In this document: one piece after another, positions 39,901-54,200 of the stretch
Position numbering within the stretch: the stretch's first letter is position 1
How the letters are laid out: each line of letters starts with the position of its first letter
DNA from: Luscinia megarhynchos
Taxonomy: Eukaryota > Chordata > Aves > Passeriformes > Turdidae
Reading direction: 5' to 3'
Assembly (NCBI GenBank): GCA_034336665.1
Contig: CM067570.1
Location: forward strand, 25,935,002-25,999,001
DNA: 64,000 nucleotides
The notes under the pieces: generated by a model
Told to the model about the DNA's origin: nothing
What the model saw: only the letters and a program-made list of their open reading frames with translations
Database searches by the model: none
Made by a program: the position numbers and the translations under genes

Positions 39901-42900
39901 CCTGCAAAAGGAAATGTTTTGTGTTCTGGCACAGCGAGCTTTAGTTCCTTTTCAAGAAGAGGGAATTCAGTGTGGCTGCCCTGAGACTGGCTGTAGCTTT
40001 ATCAAGAGAGATTTCATCATGGACTTAGACAACCTCGCTCGCAGCCATTGTGCTGTCAAACAGGTTTCCTTCCTCTTCTTCCCAACACTTCTACATCACA
40101 TCCTATTTAGAGCTCTTATAGTGCTTCATAAATAATGTGATAATGAGAGCCCTGTACACTTGTGGGATTTGGGACGCATTATCTCAGTTTTTAAGAGGTG
40201 GAATATGAAGATCAGAGATTAAAGGTGGCAAGTCCAATGGGCTGTGATCCAAACAAGAGTTCTTCTAATTCAGTCCCCTTCCCTGGCTTACACAGTCAGC
40301 CCAGCTTTCCCACTTCATCCTAGCACTTCAGCCCTGCCCCATCCTTTCTGTCCAGGGTGCCTCACAAATTTTGCACAAGAACATCACTGTCTGCCACTCA
40401 CTGTATTTTGCTTGAGGTCTGTGGAGGCAAAATTGCTGTTTCCATTGGATGGTAACTGGGATGAGAAATTAAACATCAGAAAATCTGTTGTAGATTAATA
40501 CTGCTGAAAACTTGGGGAATCATTGAACATAGGGATGGTCACTGCTGTAAGAGGAATAACCTTTTGCTTAAGATAGACAACAGAGTGCAAAGGACATGGA
40601 AAGAAAACAAAAGCTTAGAGCTAGGGCTCACCCTTGGAGGACGAGCACTCACTGCAGAAGCTCCTGGATTTCCAGCAGGGGCTAATTAAGCATAAGGAAG
40701 TGCAAGCACGGATGGAGCATTTGGCAGCACTCCATGTAAACCAGAAGAGGCAGCCTCCATCTCAGGGCATCACCAGCTCTGTGGGGGGCAAGGCTGGCTG
40801 ATGCCGAGGGCTGCACATCACACCCTGTGGCTGGAGAGGCACAGAGGCTGAACCTGACAACTCAGACAACAAGATTTCTATTCAAAATTTTAAGCTGCTC
40901 TACAAGAAGACATGCTGCTGTGCTTCTCCCTGAGAACAGGAAGCTACTGCTGAGCTGTCTATAGTTTACAATAAAATTATTATTTTTTTCCAGTGAAAGT
41001 GAAGCCTTGCTGAAGGACCACACAGGCACCAGGATGCAGCACAGACGGCAGGAAGCCGACTTGTGGGATTTTCCACGTGAAGAAATAGCTTAAGAGGGAT
41101 GGGTGAGCTGAAGGTTTTACCTGAAAAACACCAGTGGTTGTGTCCCTCCTCAGCAGGCAGGCTTCATGACCCCTGGGTCATGACCTCTGTGTCTCCACAC
41201 CAGTCTCAGCAGGCACCTCTCACTGCAGGGACACACAAAACCCCAGGGTAGCTCTGGAGAACTTCTCCACTCCAGAGCAGAAGGGCTAGTGCCTGGAGTG
41301 GTACTCAGTGCCTGCTCATCTCTTTCTGTCACAGGGAAAAAACAGGGTGCCTCGACTTGGCCTCTGATGCCAACAAGGCATGGCATGGACACAGGGCAGG
41401 CATGCAGAGGATGTGTCTGTGGGTGGTAGAAACAATTTCAGGACGGCTTGAGCAAGCAGGATGCCTGCAGGCAGCAGGAGACGCCTGAAAGGAAGTGCAC
41501 ATCCATGGCCTGTAGGCACGGGGTGAGGGGCTGCTGCAGGGCAGGGCAATGTTCCGTGAAAACAGCTCCTCACGCACAGGGAATGCTACTAGACAAATTC
41601 CCAAGCAACAAACAAACAACCCTCTCAAATGCCTGTTTGCCAAAAGGCTACAGTTTTAGCCTGAAGAAAACACTCATTTTCCTGACAAGGGCTTTCATGG
41701 TGCTATGTAGCAACTCAAAAAGCTGGATGATGTCTCTGGTGAGAGGGTGCCCCAGCAGAAACAGACAGTGAGCAGCCCCTGCACTGATGCCCATTCTGCA
41801 GAGCAGAGATGACAGCAGAACACACAGCTATTCAGTTCCAAGGAAGAAAAAAAACAAACAGAAAACTCCATTCATAAAACCTAACCCACATTTAAAAAAT
41901 CCAACTATACCAAAGAAACCCCACTAAAATTCAAACTACTAATTTTGCCATGAACTTTGCAGCTGACAGCCAGCACGACTTTCCTTTTGGGTCAGTGTGA
42001 ATAATGAGAAATAGGTAGGACCTCAGGCCAGAAGCTGCCAGGCCCACATGCTTCACAGAACTGGTCCCCTCAGAGGGAAGATGAGATCATGTCACCAGCA
42101 CACACAGAAAGGCTGCACTGTCACTAGATGAGCACCTGGCAGCTCCCAGGGCTCCTGGGCTGGTGGTTGTGTCCCTGGCAGTGAAGTGGAGGTAGCTTGG
42201 AACCCCTTCCATGGTAGAGGCTGTAACTGCTCAGTCCAGGGGACTGTCAACTATGGATTAGAATTTACCATGGGCTGTAAAGGAAGGCTGCCTGCCCCTC
42301 CAGCTCTCTGTCAACACAAGAAAAATTTTCAAAAGTCATGTCACATAATTTTCAAACTGCCAACCACCCCTTTGAAACACCCTCATTCACCTTGTTCTAG
42401 GCTTAGCTCTAGTTCATCAACCACTTCCCACTGCTAGCTTTGTCCTAGAGTAACCCCTGTTGGTAAAATGCTCTAAGGATCATATTATCATTTTAGATCT
42501 TTCTGTTCCATAGGTCTCACTGTTTTGCTTTAAATGCCATCATCAGTCTGGACAACTCTTCTTTCTGGATTCAATATACTCAAAGCCTCTATCCTTACTC
42601 TTAACTTTAGTTCTGGGATTGTGGTTTTGCTTTGTCAGCAGACAAAGTAAAAGATCAATTTTTGGATGAATCACCTGCCTTACAAAAACTAGTGACCCAT
42701 AGTTCAGGCTCTACGTAAGAGTCTTTGACACACAATTACTCCTTACAGGAGAGGCTGTACAAGCCTCAAATCTACTGTATAAAGATAAACGCTTGGGTCC
42801 CAATTAAAGGCCTGTCATACTTCAGGTAAGAATCACCACTTCTCTGTGCAAAGAGGTTGTAGTATTTCCCAGCTAGAACTGTAGGCTTTATTATTATTTT

Positions 42901-44889
42901 AAGGTGCAAGACTGTACACAAATGCCCAAACCATCATTTGTGGAAAACCATGCATGAGCAAACCAATCTTATCTGCTTGAACTGATATGCAACTTGAAAT
43001 GCAGTGACCTGGCTTACAGTGACTGCAATCTATCACCGTTTATTTTCACTGATCATATTTAGCACTTGAGCTGAATACACTTACCAATGTTTCAGCAGTA
43101 GCCCTTGAGGATATGCAGCTCATCGTTTTGAAGATGAGGAGTGTAACAGTTCAAACTAGAACCCAGAGTATTTATTTCTTTACCTGCTTAAAAGAGGTGA
43201 TGGCAGATGAGCATATGGTCTATCCAGCACTAAAAAGCTTCAAATTTGCTTCCTCTTCTCCACCCAGTACTTCTGAGTCACAGACATTTTGAAAGAGAAT
43301 AAAGTAGAAGCTCTAGTTAATTGGTATTAAAATCAACATTCCCAGCACGGGAGCAGGAGAGGAAAAGACATGCTGCTTCAAGACTGAGCTCCAATGGGCT
43401 GATTTGTGAGATGGAAGCTGGCCTGCACGGACATTGGCTTGCAATGATGAACCACTAAAATGTGCCACATAAGGAAAGAGGCGAATTTCATTCCCTTGTT
43501 ATAAAAGGTGTAAGCAAAAGGAAATAAAAAGTGGCCATGCAAAAATAACTTCTCTTCATTTCAATCCCACTGATTAGACCTACTAGCAACTGATGTTCAT
43601 ATCAATTTTCTGATTAGGGTAAATTATACAGGACAGTTTCTGAACAGCACATACATAATTTATCCGATACGTTTGAAGAAGAAACTACATTAACAGTTCA
43701 GAGGAAATGGAACTTTATGTCTGGGTAAGGACTCCTGTTTGAAAATGCATTTACAATAAAAAAACTAAAGGCACTAATAGTCAACTCTTCTATTTCATTA
43801 TGAATACTTTTTAATACCTTTGCTGCTCATTTAAACATTTCAGCTTAGATTCATCTTACTTGTCTAGCAAAAAGCAGATGAACTGGAATGGTCTCAGTAC
43901 ACCCAGGCAATCTCAATTAGAGCGGTTAAACTCACTGCAACCTTCCTAGGGGGGAGAAAAAAGGCAGTTCATATTCTTGATCTTGGTAGAACAGTGCATT
44001 AGTAACTTGTTACCAATCTCATCAGGGATCTACTTGCACTAACAGGCCATGAGCCATGGTTCAGTACCAAGGAGCTGCCCAGTAAGCTGCACTCCAGAGG
44101 AAATCATCAGCTACACTGGCAGCAGTTATCAAATGCTACCCAGCTGAAGAAACTCATTTTTGTCTAGGTAATACTCTACCACTACAAATGAAGGAAAAAA
44201 ACCCCTTCATGATAATTAATAAACTGAGTGCTAAGCATAGTTTAAAAAAAAAGTTTCCTTTTCCACCATAAGAGCTTCCAAATCTTGATCACATGATACT
44301 ACTTCAGTGCATCTGTATTCCCACAAGAATGGCAGAATTAGCAAATGGCTGATTTCTGCTAATAATAAAACACTTATCTTTTCTGCTTCATTATCAGATA
44401 ACTGAAGAAGTAATTTTGCCTTGGGTTTCAGTTTTTTCCTTGGATTTTTTTGTTTGTTTGTTTTGGGGTTTTTGTTTTTGTTTTTTTTTGCTGAGTTTTG
44501 TTTTTAAATCAAGTGAGGGAACTTGCTATAATCACCATAAAGCAATTTCAAAGTTACCCCACATTTGTTCATAACATGCATCTCAATTTTGCTAGCCAGT
44601 GCAGCAAAACTAAAACATTTGGAAGATGCTTAAAAAAGGCTTTATCAAGAGAACTACAGTGCGGACTCAGTAACACACCTCCATTGTTCAAAGCATTTTT
44701 GATATCATGCACACATATTTGTATCAATTTTGTGGAAAATTCAAGAATATTACAACCTTTGAAATGTTTAGAGAATAAACTGCAACAGAACATTTACACT
44801 TTAATCAGTCATTTAAAACAATGCATCTTACAAATAGTCCTAATAATGGCTAGAAAAACCAGCAAACAAGTTAAAAGACAGAAGCATAA
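21951..44889. other. NOP58-BMPR2 intergenic region, no gene recognised
   Basis: About 23 kb between the NOP58 poly(A) site and the BMPR2 promoter. Open frames are at most about 155 codons, overlap on both strands, lack recognisable domains and are not flanked by matching splice signals. GC-richer patches occur at about 23690-23830 and 36660-36850. T-rich tracts lie at 26750-26790 and 44440-44490. The region may hold enhancers or unannotated lncRNA, which sequence reading alone cannot show. Confidence 0.6.
44440..44490. repeat. T-rich (TTTG)n-like low-complexity tract
   Basis: Runs of T interrupted by single G (tttgtttgtttg, then tttttgtttttg), just downstream of the NOP58 poly(A) site. Confidence 0.75.
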
Positions 44890-45163
44890 AATCTCCATAA
44901 AAATGTTTTTATTCCTTATCAGTGGAGACTGGTTGTAAAAAGAGGATCTATTGTGAGCTTTTAGACAAAATAAACCAGTAATCCTCCTAATTATCAGAGA
45001 CACCAGGGTATCCTGTTCCAGGGAGAAGACAGCTATCAAGCCCATCCCCTTGCCCTCTTGCAGCACAGGGAAGTTAGTTTTCAGCAAGAGGCTAAACAAA
45101 TTATATTGAGAAATGCAACTTCGAAGCAGCTGTCCAAGGGCCAGTGTTTCCCCCTGATCCACA
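44890..45163 (-). other. NOP58: NOP58 3' UTR and polyadenylation signal
   Basis: Downstream of the TGA, the first canonical AATAAA on the minus strand is at 44913-44908 (tttatt on the plus strand). Cleavage is expected 10-30 nt further, giving a 3' UTR of about 270 nt. The exact cleavage site is inferred. Confidence 0.7.
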
Positions 45164-45220
45164 TCAGTCTTCACCCCCATCTTTCATCTTCTTTTTTTTC
45201 TTCTTCTTTTTCTCTGTATT
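45164..45220 (-). CDS. NOP58: NOP58 last coding exon (exon 15) with stop
   Basis: The acceptor tttgtttgcag precedes AATACAGAG. Eighteen codons ([18 protein letters not shown]) are followed by TGA at 45166-45164. The lysine run and final acidic residues match the human C-terminus ([13 protein letters not shown]), which fixes the end of the gene. Confidence 0.94.
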   Translation of the reverse strand, partial: NTEKKKKKKKKMKDGGED

Positions 45221-48200
45221 CTGCAAACAAACAAATGTTGCCATGAACAAAGCGTAAGGAAGAGCAAAGCAACACGTGTAGCTAGGCAACAGGGCTGGCA
45301 GCCCAAGCATCACCCCAGCTGCCGTGCTCAGCAGAGCACACCCAAGCCATGTCCTTCCTCAGCTGCTGAGTGCACTGGCTGCTCACAGGGCAGGGAGGTG
45401 TGTCACGCTGTCACAGCTCAGCACTGTCCTCAGGCCCTGCAGCTCACATGCACACAGGGCAGGAAATTCAACCCTGTGTAAAGGACAGGTCACAACTGAG
45501 AAAAAAGTTGGGTTTGGTCCCATCGGCTCTCCTGCTGCTTAGAAGAGATCAAATCAACAGGTACAGCCTCTGCCCCCTGCAAGTCCCAAAGTGGAAACAG
45601 ATGCCTGTGGATTGGCACCAAAGGACACTCTTCCCACTAGAAAAGATCCTGAGAGGGGGAAGACTAGAGCTGGGGGTGAGCAGAGGACAAGAGGGGAACG
45701 GAGGCATTGCAGTCACAAACTTTCCAGATCTTACTTTGCAATGCAAATCTTGGACATTAAATCAATGGATATCACAAAATAAAGTTATTTGTGCAAAACT
45801 ATTTGCATGCCATGGATTATACATACGATAATTTCTCCCCACCCCTCACTCTATGTTTTGGAGAGAACGCATTCCCAAAAAGAATCAGGCAGCTGTGCAA
45901 TTCCACCTCACCTCAATTATGGGGCTGGTAGGGAGTTCCTCACTCAGTACCTCCTCTTCTTCAGCTTGCTTTTCCTTATCCTTTTTCTTTTTCTTCTTTT
46001 TAACAGGTTCACCATCTTCTACAGCTGTCCCTTCTGTACCAGAGAAAGGACAAAAATGAAAGGCAGGTTGTCAGTTATTAAGAGTGCAATGACTCCTGTT
46101 TACCCTCTGCCTTGCCCTTACCTGAGTAACTATTACACACTATAATCAAAATATACAACTACTTAAGGCACAAGTGACAGTGTTCAGACAGCACTATTCA
46201 CCTCTCCTGGCAAATTCACATCACACTATTCCTATATGCTGCCCCCAGAGTTTAAAACAAGGTTGCATGTTTTCATTTGTTTGCCAAATTACTTTCAAGT
46301 ACCCCATTAGAAAAGAGACCGTCCACAGTTTGGCAAATATTTTCACCAGCCACACATTAGCAGCAAAATGACTCTGAATTCCCCCTCAGAAATACATTTA
46401 GCCAGCAGTAGCTTGTTTACAACTGATTTCTCTATCTTGATGTTGGAAATTTGTTAAGAAGCAGACTAGTTTACTGTTTAGATTGGCAAACACAAAGATC
46501 TCAATACAACTTCAAGCATTTAATGCAGAAACTCTTTCCTATCTGGGATGACAGGAATTATTTATAATATTATTTATATAGGCTGAGAAGAATGTCAACC
46601 CAGGGAACGATGTACTAATGACCTTACACTTACTTTTTAGAACTATTCATCAACATCTGCCCTATCTAATCACAGTGGTAATGGAACTGTGATTTACCAC
46701 TCACTTCCTAGAATACATCCCACAGTCTGAGGAATCTCGAGGTAAAGAAACCAAGAAATCATTACCAAGCTGACAGCCTATGCAGCAGCCAGGCTGTTAC
46801 TGGAGCATACCCAAGTCAAATTTATTTGCACAGCTGAGTCAGTGCTGAATACCAAGTTTCACACAGTACTCATGACTAAGTTCATGATGTAGCACAACCA
46901 CTGTCCTTCAGCAGCTACAAAATTGATGCTGAAACCAGTGGTGTTTGTGGCATGTATAGCTGCTACTGGAGGTATGACTCAAGACATTTTCTCACCATAT
47001 GTCCCCCAGGAAAGAATCAATTTCATTTTCAAAAAAATCCAAACCACATAACATCTTAACATCTTGATTGTACTTTTCCACAAGTTTAGTTCCTCAAGCC
47101 AGAAGAAGGATTATATGAGTCAAAAATACATTTCAAACTCTGCCTCTAACATTAGCTTCAGATAAAAAAAGTTGGCTTCAGGGTAAAAAATTTCTAGACA
47201 TGTCTACTGAAGAATACAGCCAACTAACACATGCAGTTTTCTGACATTAAAAACATACCAGAAGCAAAAGAGCAAAAGATTCTAGATAAAAAACCTGGTA
47301 AATATAACTTTGAGTGGATTCTGCAGTACACAAGAGCATAAGGCATTCAAAACAGGTATAAAAATAAGTGTCCTCACCTCCCTATGTATGACATGGGGAA
47401 ATAAAAAATAGCAGAAAAATAAGCATAAGCTATAATAAAGCCACACTGTATAACAGGAGCATACACATTATATTTTGCTATGCTACATGTTTTTACTTTG
47501 CTGGATTGGTAAGATATGCATTTCCAAGAAAAATGTTGGGTGGTAACCTTGAAAAAATAATTTCTCATTATTACCCTACATGTCATCAAGTCTGACAGAC
47601 CAGGCAGTGGAACCTGTCAGAATTTACAGTGCAGATGATGCACTGGACACTCACAGGCATTGTCACTTCTCACAGCAAGCAGCAGAGCCCTCCCTGAAGA
47701 CTTCAGCTGCTGCCTTCTAGCAAAGCTCATCATATGACTTCACATATTTGTACCGAGCCAGAATGAGGAGAAAGGCTCCAGGGGTGCTGGCCTTTTCCCT
47801 CTAGGTGCAATACTTCTAAGTCAATCAAGGCCAGTGGGGGTTTCTTTGTGAGACACAGCAGCTGACAAGGAAAAGCAATAGCTGTGACTCAAGCACAGAG
47901 GCACAGAAAGCAGCACCTTGAAGAGCAGTTTGACTGATGAACCTGTGAGTGCTGGACATCACCAGCAGCAGTTCCACTCACTCATTTTCCACCATTTTTG
48001 TCTAAGCTTTCACACACAAGCCTGGTGTCCTGTACCCTCCCTCCTCCAGACAATGCTCCACATGTACAGAATGAAGTCACACTGCCTATCAGTAAAGACA
48101 CCCTGTCAAGCTGTTGCTATTGTACCTTGCAGGGTTCACTCCATTAATACCATTAATTTAAGGTGTTTCTCTTTTCAAGAGATACCTTCCTGAGTCACTA

Positions 48201-51200
48201 ACTGCTACCACATCCTGATGCTAAATGCAAGCTGAAGGCTTCCCTGGGGGCACTGGCTGGCCCTGCTGGTGGTATGCATTCTGTTTGGCCACATCTAACT
48301 TCAAAGACCAGAGTCACAAAAACACCTGCCCTATTTCCCTTAATCTACATGAAAACAGGCTTTAACAGACAGCTCCTGAAGTGGATTACAACTTGTTTCA
48401 AGCACTAATCCTTCCACCTGGTTTCTAGACAGGAATAAAAGGTGAATGTGGCTTGAAGACATACCTCAACCTCCAAGCCCCTGCCAGCTCCCACTCGAAC
48501 TACTGCCACTCATGAACCCCACAACAGAGAGAGAGAAAACACCACACATCTCATCTTGCAGTAACATTTACACTTTAGGTTGGCAAAATGCAAAACATTG
48601 TCTCCCTTTACAACAGATATTTAAAGCAATGGTTTGACCAAAACTTTTCAGTGGCAGGTTCCCAGCTCCTTCCTGTCCTTTACCTTCCTCTTGAAATACA
48701 AACAAAATAAACATTTCTGGCTGAAGAATGCCTTTTTTTCCCTGGGACTACTTTTCCACCACCCCCATTTTTTATGCAGCTGCACAAACAGCATGGGGAA
48801 GGAGGGGGCAGAGACTTCTTTCACAACACACTGTCTGGATGTGTTATCTCTGACCAGGCAAAAGCTGAACAGAGCACTGCAGCAAAAAACAACAGAGCCA
48901 AGAACAGCCGACATTAAAGGCTCACATGCATATTCAAGTGGACATGCAACATAATGCTGGGACCTCCTCTACACTCTTCTGTGTATTATGCAGCTTGCTA
49001 AATTCCTCAACCTTCTAGGACCACCAAGTCCCCATGAGCACACTATGCAATCATAGAAATCATGCTGGAAAGGCTATGGTCTGTCTAGCAGGTGTCAGGG
49101 AAATCCATGTACCCATGCTGGGTGCTCAAATATAATTTGCAAACATGAGGCAATGCTATTTTCAAGGGTACAAGAGGACAAGTTGAAGGGATTAATTCTG
49201 CATAGAGGTGACATAAGATAAATATGTGTCTCAGGACACATTTATTCTATAGTTTGAAGCAACTGGCATAGTTAGCACTAATGTCCAGGTAGTTAAATAA
49301 AATGGCCTAGTTGATACAAAGAACTGGGGAAAACTATTTATTAACCATACATTTCAAGAATGACCCATCTTTTAAGGAAGAAAAGCAACACATCTGAAGC
49401 TTGTACCTCAGGTTTGGAGAAATTTGAAAAACAACTAGCCAAATAGCAGAGATTTCAGTAGTCCACAAGTATTCTGGACACTACCTCCCACTTGAGGACA
49501 CCTACTAAGCTCCAGCCAATCCCCATATCTGGAAATAAAGTAAATGAAGCAAACACAAGCAGGTTTGTGTATAAAAGCACGAACCATTGAATAATGTAAC
49601 GATGCACAGAAATACCCTCCTCAAACTACAAAAGAGCAGGCTGGAAGTCCATGTAAGATTTCACCTGCAACGAGCCCCTGCTGGTGAGATGTCAACACTT
49701 GCTTTGATAATGCAGGGGAAGTCCAAGGGAACAATTCTGGCTGTAGCAAGGGAAGTTATTTCAAAAGCAGTAGCTCTGAGAACACCCACATTCTCCAAAA
49801 GCAAATGGGCAAAGTTCAAGCCTCCGAAGTACTCATGTCCTTTTCTCATTACGCTAAGTATAAGGGAACAAGCTGGAGCACAGATCTCAGCTTTACAGCA
49901 CAAAGGATTCTCCTTCCCACTAGTGTAACTTTATTTCTCAGCTATGTTTAGGTTCCTCCAAGTTGCTCCCTCCATGTACACAGACATCAAAAACCAAGCA
50001 GTGTCTGGAATGATCACACCTCCCATCACCTGAGCATGAAGAGGTGTTGAACCAGCATATCTGCACTCTGATCCCCCAGAAGAGAGGAGCAGAGAAGGCA
50101 GAAAGAGAAGGCTCTGACAGCCCTCACCTGCTGCAGGCACAGGTAGCTGGTAAAACATGTAGGTAGTTCATGCCCAGATCTGACTCTGGATCTCAGGGAA
50201 GTGACTTTAAGTCATCCTCTTTTTCCCCATTTTTCCCCCTCCCTAAGTTAAACGAAATGTTAAAAGAACGTTTCTTAAAATGAACCATAATGTTAAATTA
50301 GATTATTTTGCAGTCACAGTTCAAAATATTTCTTCACACAGTAACTTATCAGAGAAGGAAAGAACAACTGTGTCCATAGTTCAGTTTTAGCTCCCCAGAG
50401 AATAACAATTGTTCATGCATTACGTAAATTCAGAGGGAAATTTGCAAGTGTCATTTCACATCAAATTCTGACCTTTTGGTATGTTGAAACATGCCAGAAA
50501 ACACTTCCAGAATAAAATGTTCTGGTTTTACAGAGAGCTTTTCTGTCTTCAATATACTAAATACAAAACCTGCTGAGCAAGAAATTCTGCAAGAATATGA
50601 GTAGAGTTTTGTTTTTAAATGTTCTGATACATTTACAATTGCTTGTAGTAGCCATGACTGCAGTTTGGTGTCAGTCTCTAAGGGATCATTACCTTTTTTA
50701 AATACACTGACATTCCCAAGGAGAATACCCAGGTACTGTGGCTGGCTGTAAATGCTAAGCCCAACTGCACTATGCAAACAGTGACACGGCAGCAGCACAG
50801 GTACAGCAACCAACCTTTCATCTCTGCTTTGAACTTCTTGGCTTTCACTGCAACCTCTGGCTCGTGTTGATCCACCTCCTGAATTTTGCGCTTCTTGGAA
50901 ACAACAGGAAGCGTAGAGTCACCAGAGGGGTCATAAACTTTTACTTCACTGTAATGAAGAAAAAAGTCAGTTTATGTATTAAGAAGTGCAAACCTTCAGG
51001 TAAGACCCCGCAGTTGAACACAAACTTTCCAACACAACCTACCAAGAATATTTGAAAATCAATCTTGCTCAGCTAACAAAGCATCTACAGGTAGTGAGGT
51101 CCTCCCTCCAACACAGTGCCTTTATCAGTAATCCTGACTAGGGAAGAGATACCCCACAAAGTACAACTGCCTGATCTGAAAAGAAAATACTGGTTAACTA

Positions 51201-54200
51201 AGAGTTTAATCCTGGTTTATACCTGTTCAAGGCTCTACAGAGCACTTGCATCACCCATTACATTGATTGCTCTGATGTTGAAAGCCTATCCAGCATAGCC
51301 ATATGGTCACAAGCACACAGCTCCCCAGCATTTGGTGAATTATTGTATGGTATTCGGTATATTACCCTGAAATTGTACCCTAGGGGTAATAATACATACA
51401 CACACACATGTACACACACACACAAAGCATTAGAAGTAGCTTTACTGCTGCTTTTTCTACACTGCTTCTCCATTACACTGAGAGGGCAAACTCACAAGGC
51501 AGGGAATGTTATAGCTCATTGCTGTACCACCTGTATCACTGAATTTATGGGACATTCAAAATATTTAATCTGTGTCTGAAGCTGCCTCTTCTCAGTTATT
51601 CCATGCTCATTTGTTCAGTCCCAAACTCCTCTACAGGCTCTAGAGAACCAGCCACCCTGAAATCCAGTGCTCTTTAATTGGAACTTGTAAGGGGCAACAG
51701 AATCATCAAATAGCAATGAAGCAGTTATTTTCTTACTCAGAGCAGAGTTCCTACTGAAGGATAAAGGAGTTTTCAAACACTAAGTCTAAAATATTTCCTC
51801 CCCAGCCACGTAACAAACCTCTGAACTTTTCTAAAATAGAAATCTGAAGTAGCAGCCTTGCACAGGTTATAAAAGCAACTGAGGCTGAGTGACCGGCTGG
51901 GAAGCATGTGGCAATGCCAGCAGACAGTACCATCAACTCATCCTCTAAACGTGGGAGATTATTCTTATGGGTATTAACACTGCATATTCATTTAAAGAAT
52001 TTGAAAAACCAGCCTTTTGCAAAAGGTGGACTCTGTTTCAGTTAAACCCAAGTGAGATCTCACTGGCTTGTCAGTCATAATACAGCAAAATAAAAATAAA
52101 ACACCGAAACCAAAACCACAAAACCATAAATAGACAAATATAGCATCTCTTGTATCTTTGTTGGAAAGCATACAGAAAGCATTTCACTTGAACCTCATGT
52201 CTAAAAACTAACTTGCATTTAACTTCTAATACATTACTTTGATTTAGCTAATTAATATAAAATCCTTAGTTCCATACAAGACCAAGATATTTGCCCATCT
52301 CCTTAAAACACTATTTTAACCCTTCTAACATTCCCATGCAGTACTGCCATTTTTGTACTACAAGGACAATTTGACAAGTACTGAGTTATTTTCCTTTTAG
52401 GCAGCCAGACTATGCCAGACAGCCAGGAACTATCTTCAGATTCTCCCCAAGCCTAGACATGTTTGCAAAGCATGTCTAACAGCAGAAACATGTTCTGGCA
52501 AGAGTTCATGATTCCTCATTTCAAGAGGTCAGACCCCAACATCCACGGTGTCTCTTTAATAACCTCCTCCCTCAGCTCCTGCCTCCTGACATGCCCTGAT
52601 GCTTCATTTTCTGACTGACACTGTCTGCAAAAGCTGCTCCAGAAATCACAGCCGTCACTACACTTGGAAAAGCCTGGCATATGGAAATAGAAGCTACAGC
52701 TAGACTCCAGAAAGATGTTTGGGAGCTGCAGATGGGTGCAACAGTGCTAATTTTTCCTCACAGAATGAGCACTGAGCCCTGGTTTTGCTGAGCTCTTACC
52801 CTCTCTACAGCAAAGGCTCAGCAAAATAAGCAGGCCAAGCTAAGCAAGAAGCCTGCAACCAAATTAAGCAATAAACCCAGATGTCACAGCACAGACTAAT
52901 AATACCTTGTTTAAATCCTCAGATGTTCAGCTGCCCCAGATGCAATTGACAGTATCACTTTGGGCACCAGAAACTGTTTTAACAATGTTTATTGCTTAAG
53001 ATCTGTTACTTATTACATATGAGATTTAAACAAGGAGTTAAAGCTTTGCTCATAACAAGGGGTGCCTCTTTTTTTCAGAATAAGATGGCTAAGTAGGTCT
53101 CTAGGACAGCTTCCATGTCAAAGGAATTAATTCAAGCTCTGATTTTCTCCAATTTATTTAATTTGGAATTGTAATAAATAAAGCTGCTATATATTAACAA
53201 CCTGCTTTTTGGGGTGCTGCTGTAGCACCTGAAGTACTTGCTATCTGATGATGCCAGTAATTTACTATTAGAAAATCTGGAGAAAATAAAATTTGTATTA
53301 GCAACAGAACTTATTATCAATGTTTAAAAAGCATAGGAAATGTTTTCTGGATCTTAGGTCAACACAGTCCACGACCAAAAAGCTTTTCAGAAATAAAAAC
53401 AGGGAGAGTTATTTTTACTCAGCCAAGCTGAAAGGAAAAACTATTCACCTCTTGTTTTGATACTTGTCTGTCTTGGCCAAGGCTTTTCCAGTGCCACTTA
53501 TTCTTCTTATCTACAAGAAAAATTTAGATATGAAAAACAAATTACTCATAAGAAAAAGAATTCACAACACAAGTTATTCAGCTCTTGAATTAAAAAATGG
53601 AAAGACAGACCTATATCATGGGTCAAGCTCCCATGTACCTGCACCAGTTTTACACCTGAGTGTAGAGTAGTGACAGGGAATGTAACGGAGATGAGGAAGG
53701 CTGATGTGAGAATGGCCTTCCTAATGCTGCTCTTCAAGAGCCCAATTCAAGTAAGGGGCATCTACTACTGTACCAAATATATGACAGTCACATGACATAA
53801 CATCCAAATTCACAAAAGCAGCTCAAATTTGTGCACTTTTTTCCTCTGGCAAGAATAACTACATGTCAGGGCAGGTATCACCCTATAGCTGGCATAAAGC
53901 CAACATTAAATCCACAACACAGACCTCAAACTAAATTAAAATGTGTTCTTGTCAGGTGACTGGTTTGTCTTTTGGCATTAATATGTCTCCTTGCCTTTGT
54001 TCTGATGGGAATTTCATTTCCCAGGAAGAGAGGGGGCAGGTTTTTCTGGATTTTTCTTTTTTGTTCTAGTGGTGCCAGTACTAGAGCACTGCCATCAGAT
54101 CTACTTGGAAGGCTGAACTTACTTGTCACTCACAAGATCACATGCAACAGGCATGCCACCTAAAAGAGGAAAGGGTCCCTGTGTTCTCCCAGCACACTGT

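Noticed and set aside
51617..51706. C-box-like TTTGATGA and D-box-like ACTGA on the minus strand in NOP58 intron 12
   Set aside because: The stem is poor and the putative guide has no recognisable rRNA or snRNA complementarity.
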